NCBI GenBank assembly: GCA_036567205.1
Contig: DATCVA010000346.1
Span: forward strand, 1-19,327
DNA from: DATCVA01 sp036567205
GTDB taxonomy: Bacteria > Pseudomonadota > Gammaproteobacteria > Burkholderiales > Burkholderiaceae_B
Direction: 5' to 3'
Length of the DNA stretch: 19,327 nucleotides
Shown here piece after piece: positions 8,979 through 16,927 of the stretch; the stretch's first letter is position 1, and each line of letters starts with the position of its first letter. The notes under the pieces were generated by a model, which did no database searches, was not told where the DNA came from, and saw nothing but the letters and a program-made list of their open reading frames with translations. A program made the position numbers and the translations under genes.

Positions 8979-10370
8979 CTATATCTCCAGATCGGGGGCC
9001 GGGCTGTAATAACGTACCACATTAATCACCACGGCAGCCAAGGAACACGAAACCGCCACAATTATGCCGAACATGGCACCATTCACGGAACTGACAGTAA
9101 ATGCCAGCGCCACCAGGGCCGTACCCGCGCTTTGGCCAAATACCCGCGTCGTTGCCTGCAGCGCTCCGGCCGCGCCGCTACGTTTACGCGGCGCCCCACC
9201 AAGAATAGCCCGGTTATTGGGGGTCTGAAAAAAGCCAAAGCCTACGCCTGCCAATAGCATGGCCCCCATCAGCCAATACAAATGAGCAGTTAAGGGCAGC
9301 ATAATGACCCACAAAAGGCCCAACGCCATCCCAAGAGCGCCCAGCCCACACAGGATCGCGACGGGGAACTTGTCTGCCATATACCCGGCAATCGGCGCCA
9401 TAATCACCACCCCCAGTGACCACACACCCAGCAAAATGCCAATATCGACATATCCAAGCCCAAGTATTTTCTGGAAATAAAAAGGCAAGGCCACAAACGC
9501 CGACATTTGGGCGGCGAACGAAAATACTGACGCTGCGATGGCAAAAGCCACCGTCGTTATCCGAAGTAAATCTATCGGGACGATCGGCGCCGTCTGACCG
9601 CGCGAATGACGCACCAGCACCAAAGCCGCCACAACCGCCACCGCTATGCATGCCAGGCCGCTTAACGGCGCAACGGCCAGCGAATCCAGTCCAATGACCG
9701 AGAACCCGAACACCAGCACGCTAAGGGCGCAGGCAAACCAATCGAAACGGACAATATTGCGCGGTACATCGGGCAAAAAACGAATACCAAAATAAGCAAG
9801 GAGACAGAAGGGAATATTAATTGCAAAAATCCACCTCCATGATGCAAATTCCAGAATGAATGCGCCAATCGACGGCCCTAAAACGGACATGAACCCTACC
9901 GTCATGGCGTTAAGGCTGATGCCAAAACCCAATTTACGCACGGGGTAAATATTGCGTATCAAGCCGCCAAACAGGCACATCAGCATCGCAGCACCAAGGC
10001 CCTGTGCAATGCGCCCCGCGGTCAAGCCGTACAAGGTCGTCGACAACGCACTAAACAGCGACGACAGCATGAATACTGTGATACCCAGTCCGAACATCCG
10101 GCGAAAACCGATGCGCTCGGCAACCGCTGACAACGGCAGCAACGACACCACGACCATAAGGCTATAGGCAATTACCACCCACATCACGGCAGCGGGATCA
10201 ATACCCAGGTCATGAGCGATAGTGGGCAGCGCAACATTGGCCATGGTGGCGTCGAGCACCGAGGCCGTCAAGGCCAGCATAAGCGTTGCTACGGCCCAAT
10301 AACGCCTGGGCGTTTCTATGCCATCGGGCAATGACGCAGATTTTTTTACAGTGTGCCCTTGCTCTGCCAC
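8979..10370 (-). CDS. MFS transporter, DHA2 (EmrB/QacA-type) family
   Basis: This integral inner-membrane protein of 463 residues has a pattern of about 14 hydrophobic helices. The first helix carries the DHA2 signature LDATMANVALPTIAHDLG (compare LD.TIVNVALP). A motif-A-like loop, SAVAERIGFRRMF, follows helix 2. Such proteins usually export drugs or small molecules by proton antiport; the substrate here is unknown. The GTG at 10370 is one base after the glmU stop, so translation is probably coupled. It lies 7 bases before the glycosyltransferase. A role in exporting a glycosylated compound would be speculation from this arrangement. Confidence 0.9.
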   Translation of the reverse strand: MAEQGHTVKKSASLPDGIETPRRYWAVATLMLALTASVLDATMANVALPTIAHDLGIDPAAVMWVVIAYSLMVVVSLLPLSAVAERIGFRRMFGLGITVFMLSSLFSALSTTLYGLTAGRIAQGLGAAMLMCLFGGLIRNIYPVRKLGFGISLNAMTVGFMSVLGPSIGAFILEFASWRWIFAINIPFCLLAYFGIRFLPDVPRNIVRFDWFACALSVLVFGFSVIGLDSLAVAPLSGLACIAVAVVAALVLVRHSRGQTAPIVPIDLLRITTVAFAIAASVFSFAAQMSAFVALPFYFQKILGLGYVDIGILLGVWSLGVVIMAPIAGYMADKFPVAILCGLGALGMALGLLWVIMLPLTAHLYWLMGAMLLAGVGFGFFQTPNNRAILGGAPRKRSGAAGALQATTRVFGQSAGTALVALAFTVSSVNGAMFGIIVAVSCSLAAVVINVVRYYSPAPDLEI

Positions 10371-10371
10371 G

Positions 10372-11745
10372 CTATGATTTCTTTGCTGGCCGAACCCAGT
10401 ATGAAATGGTTTTTTGGGCCGTGCGCGAAATAGTAAGCTGCCCTGCGGGCGCGTCTTTAGTCAATGTGGTGCCCGCCCCCAGCGTTGCACCTCGGCCCAC
10501 CGTAACCGGCGCCACCAGTTGCGTATCGGAACCGATAAAGGCATCGTCTTCGATAATGGTCTGAAACTTGTTGACGCCGTCGTAATTACAGGTAATGGTG
10601 CCCGCGCCGATATTAACGCGCTCGCCCACCATCGTGTCGCCGATATAAGCCAGATGATTCGCCTTCGACCCATTGCCCAGACGGCTTTTCTTGATTTCCA
10701 CAAAATTGCCCACATGAGCCTGCGAGCCTATGTCGGCGCCAGGGCGTAAACGGGCATAAGGCCCAATGCGAGCCTGGTCGGCCACCGTAGCTTCCTGTAT
10801 GTGACTGAACGCCTCGATGTGCGTGCCAGCGCCGATCGCTGCATCTTTAATAACGCAATGCGGGCCGATCCGCACACCATCGGCCAATTCGACACGCCCC
10901 TCGAAAACGCACCCGACGTCAATAAACACATCGCGCCCGCACTGTAGCGAGCCGCGCAAATCGAAACGTGCCGGATCAGCAAGGGTTACTCCCTGCTCTA
11001 GTAAACGGCGCGCTTCTTCGCCTTGCCAGATGCGTTCCAACTGCGCCTGCTGTACGCGGCTGTTCACGCCCAGGGTTTCCCATGATGCGTTCGGTTGCGC
11101 TGCGCTGACAGCCACCCCGTCCTGAACCGACAAACCGACCACATCTGTCAGGTAATATTCACCTTGCGCATTATTGTTATTAATACGCGACAACCAGCTT
11201 TTTAAGGCCGCCGTAGGAGCCACCAGTATTCCGGTATTGACTTCATTAATGGCCTGCTCGCTTGCCGAAGCATCTTTATGTTCGACAATACGCGCCACCC
11301 GGCCCTGGCTATCGCGCACAATACGCCCATAACCCGTCGGGTCGGCCAGTGTTTCGGTTAGCACCGCCATACCGTTGGCTCGCGCTTCGAGCAAGCGCAC
11401 CAGGGTTCCGGACTGCACAAGCGGGACATCGCCATAGAGCACCAGAGTGGCGTCATTATCGCTGCCCTCTTCAAGCAGTAAAGGCGCCGCCTGCTGAACC
11501 GCATGACCCGTACCGTGCTGCGGAACCTGAAGCACAAAATGCAAATCGTCCTGCCCTGCAAATGCAGTCTGCACCACCTCGGCCCCATGTCCCACAACTA
11601 CCACCAGGCGGGCCGGATTTAAAAACCGCGCGTTGTCCAGCACGTGCGCCAACATCGGCTTGCCAGCCACGGGGTGCAAAACCTTAGGCAAGCCGGACTG
11701 CATCCGCTTGCCCAGGCCTGCCGCCAAAATAACAATATTTAGCAT
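10372..11745 (-). CDS. glmU: Bifunctional GlmU: glucosamine-1-P acetyltransferase / GlcNAc-1-P uridylyltransferase
   Basis: GlmU makes UDP-GlcNAc in two steps from glucosamine-1-phosphate, acetyl-CoA and UTP. The N-terminal pyrophosphorylase domain begins MLNIVILAAGLGKRM and includes QHGTGHA and LYGDVPL. The C-terminal left-handed beta-helix has hexapeptide repeats and the acetyltransferase stretch with RLRPGA, NFVEIKKS, LAYIGD and GAGTITCNYDG. The ATG at 11745 gives 457 residues, the usual length. An upstream GTG at 11772 in the same frame would add nine unconserved residues. The gene starts 26 bases after the PhaM-like gene. It shares a pathway with glmS, four genes away. Confidence 0.97.
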   Translation of the reverse strand: MLNIVILAAGLGKRMQSGLPKVLHPVAGKPMLAHVLDNARFLNPARLVVVVGHGAEVVQTAFAGQDDLHFVLQVPQHGTGHAVQQAAPLLLEEGSDNDATLVLYGDVPLVQSGTLVRLLEARANGMAVLTETLADPTGYGRIVRDSQGRVARIVEHKDASASEQAINEVNTGILVAPTAALKSWLSRINNNNAQGEYYLTDVVGLSVQDGVAVSAAQPNASWETLGVNSRVQQAQLERIWQGEEARRLLEQGVTLADPARFDLRGSLQCGRDVFIDVGCVFEGRVELADGVRIGPHCVIKDAAIGAGTHIEAFSHIQEATVADQARIGPYARLRPGADIGSQAHVGNFVEIKKSRLGNGSKANHLAYIGDTMVGERVNIGAGTITCNYDGVNKFQTIIEDDAFIGSDTQLVAPVTVGRGATLGAGTTLTKDAPAGQLTISRTAQKTISYWVRPAKKS

Positions 11746-11771
11746 TCGTTTATTCAATAAAAGGCGCGCCA

Positions 11772-12506
11772 CTAAGTGCGCGTTTTCCTGGAAGCGGGCG
11801 TCGTGCGTTTGCGTGGCGCCGCTTTAGCGGCGGTCTTGACGGCCGCTTTTGATGAAGTTGATTTTACGGCAGTTTTTGCCGTGCGGGAACCGGACGCCGG
11901 CCCTTGCGCTACATTAGTCTGAACGGCCTGGGCCGCTTCCGCCGCGGCGGCCTGCACGGCTTCGGCGCCATGCATGGTTGCCGTGGTCGCTGCGGCCAGG
12001 GTGTCGAACTGCTTTTGCAGCATATTCCACCAGCCCGCCGTTGCCGACTGAGCATCGGGTTCTTTGCCTTCAGCCGATGCGGCGGAGCCATCGGCGTCGT
12101 GCGCCGCAGGCCTGATCTTGGCTTGCCCCGAGGGTTTGATTCCCAAAGCAACCTCAAGCGGCGATGGTCCGGCATCCGACGTATCGCCTGCGGCTGGCGT
12201 CGCAATAAATGATTTAAGGGTGGCGATCGTGGCGCGCTGCACCTCGAGCCCCTGAATGGAACTCGACAGCATCGTCAAGTTCATACGCAGCCAGTTTTCG
12301 ATTGTGCGTAAATCGGCAATACGCCGTTCAAGGTCTTCGAGCGACATGGGCGTAGCCAGGCTGGATTGAGCCAGCGTTCCGGGGCCTGTCATTCCTTGCC
12401 ATGCCTGGCGCATCATTTCCATGCTGGCCAACAACGGGTTTTGCGCCAGATCGCCCCCCTGGCCCAAACCCGGCAAAACAAACGGATTATTATTTTGAGT
12501 AGTCAT
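11772..12506 (-). CDS. phaM: PhaM-family protein (PHA granule regulatory protein-like) with histone-like tail
   Basis: The 244-residue protein has a central conserved block, SLEDLERRIADLRTIENWL followed by RMNLTMLSSSIQGLEVQ. I associate this block with PhaM, which in PHB-producing betaproteobacteria binds PHB synthase and DNA. A second short conserved patch is AGWWNMLQKQFDTLAAA. The C-terminus from about residue 200 is made of Ala, Lys, Arg, Thr and Ser with AAKAAPRKR-type repeats, a histone H1-like DNA-binding tail. The ATG at 12506 is preceded by AAGGAG at ideal spacing, so it is preferred over the in-frame ATG at 12527. No phaC/phaB genes are nearby, so the link to granules rests on family resemblance. 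Confidence 0.68.
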   Translation of the reverse strand: MTTQNNNPFVLPGLGQGGDLAQNPLLASMEMMRQAWQGMTGPGTLAQSSLATPMSLEDLERRIADLRTIENWLRMNLTMLSSSIQGLEVQRATIATLKSFIATPAAGDTSDAGPSPLEVALGIKPSGQAKIRPAAHDADGSAASAEGKEPDAQSATAGWWNMLQKQFDTLAAATTATMHGAEAVQAAAAEAAQAVQTNVAQGPASGSRTAKTAVKSTSSKAAVKTAAKAAPRKRTTPASRKTRT

Positions 12507-12573
12507 GACAGCTCCTTCGGGTAACAATCGTTTGGATGGATCTACTATAGACTAATCTTTCTGCTGAAACACA

Positions 12574-13392
12574 CTAACGCATTCGTTGAAGCAGCGCATC
12601 CAGTATCACTAGTTCGGCCTCAAGCGTGAAGTCGCCTGCCTGGATCATCGACCATAATTGCCCGAGCGTCACCGCCTGAATTTCGCTAACTTCGCCGTCC
12701 AGGTTTTGCAGCTTTACCGAATCGGCCAAAATACACTCGCTAACCAACACATCCTCGACCTGATACCCCTCGGGCAAGCGCCGATGCATGCGCAAAATAA
12801 TACGCAACGGCGAGCGCTTTTCGATATCGGCGGGCTGCAGGCCGGCCTCTTCGTTGCTCTCGCGCAACAAGGATGTATCGAGCGTTTCACCAGCACATGC
12901 CAGGCCGCCGACCAGGGTATCCCACATGTCCGGATCGGTTGACTTGGTGGACGCGCGGCGCGCAACCCATAACCGGCCATCGGGAGTCCAGGCATTTAAA
13001 TGGACGGCCCGCGTCAGCAAGCCCAGCGGCCGCAACGCCGCGCGCTCGAGCACGGCAAGGCGCCGGCCTTCCCCGACGACGTCAAGCAACTCGTCGCGCC
13101 ACCCCCGCAAACAACCGGCATCCGCCAGTTCTCGAGCGATCTGACCCATTACCGTGTTTATTGAAAAGCCTTGTTTGGACGCTGCAGTGATATGAACCGC
13201 CTCGGGTTCGACGTGAACGCCAGGCAACGATGCAATGACTCGTGTTGCTTTGGAAGTGATCCAGCCCGACACTCTGCCCGAGACAGTCAGGGGCCGTGAG
13301 CCGGCGAGCGGCAATTGTTGAGTACGGGGTACGAGTTGCTGGTAGCGCTGGGTGATGGCCTGAACTAACGCGTGGGTTGGAGTATCATTCAT
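12574..13392 (-). CDS. Nudix hydrolase with N-terminal DUF4743-like domain
   Basis: This 272-residue cytoplasmic enzyme should cleave a nucleoside diphosphate linked to another moiety. The Nudix box is at about residues 161-183: G-LACAGETLDTSLLRESNEEAGL, matching GX5EX7REUXEEXGU. Before it, LNAWTPDGRLWVARRA and DMWDTLVGG are typical of the group related to thiamine pyrophosphokinase-associated Nudix proteins. The substrate is not known from sequence. The ATG at 13392 lacks a clear Shine-Dalgarno sequence. The gene diverges from coxB and is followed, after a 67-base gap, by the PhaM-like gene, which has its own strong ribosome-binding site. Confidence 0.88.
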   Translation of the reverse strand: MNDTPTHALVQAITQRYQQLVPRTQQLPLAGSRPLTVSGRVSGWITSKATRVIASLPGVHVEPEAVHITAASKQGFSINTVMGQIARELADAGCLRGWRDELLDVVGEGRRLAVLERAALRPLGLLTRAVHLNAWTPDGRLWVARRASTKSTDPDMWDTLVGGLACAGETLDTSLLRESNEEAGLQPADIEKRSPLRIILRMHRRLPEGYQVEDVLVSECILADSVKLQNLDGEVSEIQAVTLGQLWSMIQAGDFTLEAELVILDALLQRMR

Positions 13393-13477
13393 ACCATAAT
13401 TGTAATGTAAGCACGCAGGCCGATGCTTGACTTCCCTTGAGACAACCCTACCAGTTAAGATCGAAAATAACGATCAG

Positions 13478-13509
13478 TTGACCCACGAGTACCGCATGTT
13501 CGCTATAAT
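13478..13509 (+). promoter_or_regulatory. Putative promoter of the cox cluster
   Basis: A perfect TATAAT (13504-13509) is preceded by TTGACC (13478-13483). The 20-base spacing is longer than the best 17, so either the -35 is weak or an activator helps. It leaves a leader of about 150 bases before coxB. Confidence 0.5.
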
Positions 13510-13605
13510 TCCGCGGGTCTCTAAACAATTAACTTGAGCAGGCCGGTCTGAGACAGAGTCATTATAAGCCTGCCGTCTAATCAATGTGTGTTCCCAAAAT
13601 GCGTC

Positions 13606-13632
13606 TTAATCAAATCCATTGATTAAAGTCAA
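13606..13632 (+). promoter_or_regulatory. FNR/ANR-like box and overlapping palindrome upstream of coxB
   Basis: TTGAT-TAAA-GTCAA at 13619-13632 matches the FNR/ANR consensus TTGAT-N4-ATCAA at nine of ten fixed positions. It overlaps a perfect palindrome, TTAATCAA-ATCCA-TTGATTAA (13606-13626). The site lies downstream of the predicted promoter, where a bound regulator would repress. That would suit an oxygen-dependent oxidase shut off without oxygen. This is inference from sequence only. Confidence 0.42.
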
Positions 13633-13667
13633 AGCTTGGTGAAAACACGCCGTATTTCGAGGTCAGC

Positions 13668-14828
13668 ATGAAGAAGTTGAGAGGGGTACTGGGCACTGGC
13701 GCATTGCTGTTGGCAGGTGTAGCCGGTGCACAGGTTAAGGACATGCCCGGGGGCCCTAGAGTTAATCAGCTCAACCTCCACGAGGGGGTAACAGAGATAG
13801 CGCGTGACATTATGTGGCTGCACTGGATGATACTTATCATCTGTGCGGTGATTTTTGTAGGCGTATTTGGGGTAATGCTTTATTCCATCATCGTGCATCG
13901 CAAGTCTCGCGGCGCCGTGGCATCCAAATTCCACGAACATGTAGGTATTGAAGTTGCCTGGACGGTCATTCCTTTCATTATCGTCATCGCCATGGCCCTG
14001 CCCGCCACGCGCACCGTCGTTGCAATGAAAGACACTTCCAGCGCCGACCTGACTGTGAAAGTCACGGGCTACCAGTGGAAATGGGGTTACGAGTACGTCG
14101 ACGGCCCGGCAAGCGGCGTCACGTTCCTGTCGAACCTGGCCACAACGCGCGACCAGATCCTTGGCCTGGCTCCTCGTACCAACACATACTTGATGGAAGT
14201 CGACAAAGAGCTGGTCGTTCCGGTTAACAAGAAAGTCCGTATCGTACTGACCTCCGCCGACGTCGTGCATGCCTGGATGATTCCCGAGTTCGGCGTCAAA
14301 CAAGACGCCATTCCCGGTTTCCTGCGCGACACCTGGTTCCGTGCTGAAAAAATCGGCACTTACCGTGGCCAATGCGCCGAGCTTTGCGGTAAAGACCACG
14401 CCTTCATGCCTATTGTCGTCAACGTCGTATCCGATGAAGACTACGAAAAATGGGCCGCCGAACAGAAGACGGCAATGGCAAGCGCTGCCGACGATCCTAC
14501 TAAAGAATTGTCCAAAGAGCAGCTCATGGCGCGCGGCGAGCAAGTTTTTGCCAAGGCCTGTGTAGCTTGCCACCAGGCAAACGGCAAAGGTCTTCCCGGC
14601 GCGTTCCCCGCTCTTGACGGCGACGAAAAATATGTACTCGCTCCCATGAAAGACCAGATCCTGACCGTGCTTAATGGTCATCCTGGTACCGCCATGGCGG
14701 CATTCCGTGACCAATTGAACGATGTTGAAATTGCCTCCGTCATTACTTATACCCGCAATGCCTGGAGCAATGCAGGCAAAGGTAAAGACCCCGTGGTTCA
14801 ACCAGCCAATATCACAGCGCTGCGCTAA
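13668..14828 (+). CDS. coxB: Cytochrome c oxidase subunit II with fused cytochrome c domain
   Basis: Subunit II accepts electrons from cytochrome c through the binuclear CuA centre on the periplasmic side. The 386-residue protein starts with a signal peptide (MKKLRGVLGTGALLLAGVAG). Two membrane helices follow at about residues 48-72 and 88-110. The cupredoxin domain has the aromatic patch YQWKWGYEY and the CuA ligands in VVHAWM and CAELCGKDHAFM. After a linker, a class I cytochrome c domain carries CVACH, with a likely distal Met in the final third. This makes it a caa3-like subunit II, common in Burkholderiales. GAGGT lies just before the ATG. It is the first gene of the cluster. Confidence 0.96.
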   Translation: MKKLRGVLGTGALLLAGVAGAQVKDMPGGPRVNQLNLHEGVTEIARDIMWLHWMILIICAVIFVGVFGVMLYSIIVHRKSRGAVASKFHEHVGIEVAWTVIPFIIVIAMALPATRTVVAMKDTSSADLTVKVTGYQWKWGYEYVDGPASGVTFLSNLATTRDQILGLAPRTNTYLMEVDKELVVPVNKKVRIVLTSADVVHAWMIPEFGVKQDAIPGFLRDTWFRAEKIGTYRGQCAELCGKDHAFMPIVVNVVSDEDYEKWAAEQKTAMASAADDPTKELSKEQLMARGEQVFAKACVACHQANGKGLPGAFPALDGDEKYVLAPMKDQILTVLNGHPGTAMAAFRDQLNDVEIASVITYTRNAWSNAGKGKDPVVQPANITALR

Positions 14829-14918
14829 CCTGCTTTTAAGCGCAAAATACAAATTCATAAGTCTTTTTTCCGGGGTAGCCGCAAGACGGCGCCTCGGTTA
14901 AGTAGGAAGGAGTCCATC

Positions 14919-16520
14919 ATGAGCAGTGTTACTGCCGATCACGTCCCAGCCAGTCAAGGACACGATGACCACGCCCACGCTATGCCCCACGGCTGGCGGC
15001 GTTGGCTATTCGCCACCAACCACAAAGATATCGGGACGATGTACCTCATCTTCTCATTTTTGATGCTGCTTGAAGGAGGCACGCTGGCATTGTTGTTGCG
15101 TACCGAACTCTTCGAGCCCGGCCTGCAGTTTTTCCAGCCTGAACTATTCAATCAGTTCACGACCATGCATGGTCTGATCATGATTTTCGGCGCCATCATG
15201 CCGGCATTCGTCGGTTTCGCCAACTGGATGATTCCACTGCAAATCGGCGCATCCGACATGGCTTTTGCGCGCATGAACAACTTCAGCTTCTGGCTGCTGC
15301 CAGTGGGCGCGTTCCTGTTCACAGCCTCGTTTTTTGTGCCTGGCGGCGCTAACGCAGCCGGCTGGACGATGTACGCACCCTTGTCGCTGCAAATGGGTCC
15401 GGGCATGGACTTCGCCATTTTTGCCGTGCACGTTCTGGGCGCCTCATCAATCATGGGTGCGATCAACATCATCGTTACCATCCTGAACATGCGCGCACCT
15501 GGCATGACGCTGATGAAAATGCCTTTGTTCTGCTGGACCTGGCTTATTACGGCGTACCTGCTTATTGCAGTTATGCCGGTGTTGGCCGCAGCCGTCACCA
15601 TGCTTCTTACCGACCGTCACTTTGGCACCGCCTTCTTCAATGCGGCCGGCGGCGGCGACCCGGTTCTGTATCAGCACGTGTTCTGGTTCTTCGGGCATCC
15701 CGAGGTTTACATCATGATTCTGCCGGCCTTCGGCATCGTTTCAGCCATTGTCCCGGCCTTTGCGCGTAAACAGTTGTTTGGCTATGCGTCGATGGTGTAT
15801 GCCACGGCGGCCATCGCTATTCTTTCGTTCCTGGTCTGGGCTCACCACATGTTTGCCACCGGCATGCCTGTTACCGGCCAGCTGTACTTCATGTATGCAA
15901 CCATGCTGATTTCCATTCCTACCGGGGTGAAAATCTTTAACTGGGTAGCTACCATGTGGCGCGGCTCCCTTACGTTCGAAACACCCATGCTGTGGGCAAT
16001 CGGCTTTATTTTCGTGTTTACCATTGGCGGCTTTACCGGCCTTATCGTGGCTATCGCACCCATCGATATCGCCGTGCACGACACCTATTACATCATCGCT
16101 CACTTCCACTATGTGTTGGTGGCAGGTTCGCTGTTTGCCCTATTTGGCGGCGCCTATTACTGGCTGCCCAAGTGGTGCGGACGCATGTACGACGAAAAGC
16201 TGGGTAAATTGCATTTCTGGTCTTCCATGATCTCGTTCAACATCACGTTCTTCCCCATGCACTTCCTGGGGCTGGCCGGGATGCCGCGCCGTTATGCCGA
16301 CTACGCAGCACAGTTCACCGACTTCAACCAAATCGCTACTATCGGTGCTTTCTGGTTCGGTTTGTCGCAACTGATTTTCATGTACGTCGTGCTTAAGGCT
16401 TACTCGGGACGTGGCGAACCGGCTCCGGCCAAGCCATGGGAAGGCGCTGAAGGACTGGAATGGACTGTGCCGTCGCCTGCTCCGTTCCACACTTTTGTTA
16501 CGCCCCCCGTCGTCAAGTAA
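14919..16520 (+). CDS. coxA: Cytochrome c oxidase subunit I (haem-copper oxidase, type A1)
   Basis: This is the catalytic subunit that reduces oxygen to water and pumps protons across the inner membrane. It has 533 residues and about 12 membrane helices. The low-spin haem ligand lies in TTMHGLIMIF. The CuB/active-site histidines are in WFFGHPEVYIMILP and VWAHHMFATG. The later pair in HDTYYIIAHFHYVL binds the haems. The Glu in GHPEVY marks a type A1 enzyme with a D-channel glutamate, and the Lys in PTGVKIFNW marks the K-channel. AGGAAGGAG precedes the ATG. A 90-base spacer separates it from coxB without an obvious terminator. Confidence 0.98.
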   Translation: MSSVTADHVPASQGHDDHAHAMPHGWRRWLFATNHKDIGTMYLIFSFLMLLEGGTLALLLRTELFEPGLQFFQPELFNQFTTMHGLIMIFGAIMPAFVGFANWMIPLQIGASDMAFARMNNFSFWLLPVGAFLFTASFFVPGGANAAGWTMYAPLSLQMGPGMDFAIFAVHVLGASSIMGAINIIVTILNMRAPGMTLMKMPLFCWTWLITAYLLIAVMPVLAAAVTMLLTDRHFGTAFFNAAGGGDPVLYQHVFWFFGHPEVYIMILPAFGIVSAIVPAFARKQLFGYASMVYATAAIAILSFLVWAHHMFATGMPVTGQLYFMYATMLISIPTGVKIFNWVATMWRGSLTFETPMLWAIGFIFVFTIGGFTGLIVAIAPIDIAVHDTYYIIAHFHYVLVAGSLFALFGGAYYWLPKWCGRMYDEKLGKLHFWSSMISFNITFFPMHFLGLAGMPRRYADYAAQFTDFNQIATIGAFWFGLSQLIFMYVVLKAYSGRGEPAPAKPWEGAEGLEWTVPSPAPFHTFVTPPVVK

Positions 16521-16529
16521 GGCAAAATC

Positions 16530-16640
16530 ATGACACCCGACCAACGCCGCCGCAACCGCCGAACCGGGCTCATCCTGGCCGTGATCGTTATCGCGATCAT
16601 TGCCTGGAGCTTCGTGCGTGGCGGGTTCATGACCAGCTAA
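16530..16640 (+). CDS. Cytochrome oxidase small assembly protein (36 aa)
   Basis: A 36-codon frame encodes MTPDQRRRNRRTGLILAVIV, then a hydrophobic stretch and a short polar tail. It thus has a very basic N-terminus and a single membrane helix. It starts ten bases after the coxA stop with AAGG spaced seven bases from the ATG. Burkholderiales cox clusters carry a similar tiny protein in this slot, annotated as a small assembly protein. It is too short for most gene finders. Its exact role is unknown. In related clusters ctaG usually follows, which is not the case here. Confidence 0.82.
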   Translation: MTPDQRRRNRRTGLILAVIVIAIIAWSFVRGGFMTS

Positions 16641-16650
16641 GAAGGCAGAT

Positions 16651-16875
16651 ATGACCGATGACATTCGCGATCTTTCGCGACGCAAACTTAATTTTTTCCA
16701 GACGCTCAAAGCAGTGGCGTGGGGTTTTTTCGGGGTCCGCAAAGGTAAAGGCTACTCCGAAGACATTGAAAGACTGAACCCTGTCCACCTTATTATTGCG
16801 GGCCTCATCGCCACAATAGTATTTGTCGTAGGACTTGTTATGATTGCCAAGTGGTTTATAGCGAACGCGGTCTAG
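16651..16875 (+). CDS. DUF2970 family membrane protein
   Basis: The 74-residue protein starts MTDDIRDLSRRKLNFFQTLK. A conserved-looking AVAWGFFGVRKG segment follows, and then one C-terminal membrane helix from about residue 46. Small DUF2970 proteins regularly sit between the assembly gene ctaG and coxC in betaproteobacteria, so an accessory role in oxidase assembly is inferred. Its biochemical function is unknown. The ATG is ten bases after the stop of the 36-residue gene and is preceded by GAAGG. Confidence 0.85.
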   Translation: MTDDIRDLSRRKLNFFQTLKAVAWGFFGVRKGKGYSEDIERLNPVHLIIAGLIATIVFVVGLVMIAKWFIANAV

Positions 16876-16927
16876 TACGCCCGCTCACTCTAATAAATTC
16901 TTAATAAATTCGTATCAGGAGAACACC

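Noticed and set aside
8972..9022. Upstream extension of the glycosyltransferase to 9022
   Set aside because: The extra 17 residues overlap the transporter gene and lack conservation; the ATG at 8971 gives a typical GT-B N-terminus.
8385..9257. Plus-strand open frame of 290 codons opposite the glycosyltransferase and transporter
   Set aside because: It spans two real minus-strand genes and their junction and shows no domain pattern.
13629..14858. Long minus-strand open frame (409 codons) opposite coxB
   Set aside because: It is antisense to a clearly recognised coxB, has low-complexity histidine/glycine-rich composition and no family motif.
14829..14918. Possible terminator or riboswitch between coxB and coxA
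   Set aside because: Only a weak 4-bp GCCG/CGGC stem is visible, without a U-run or known motif.
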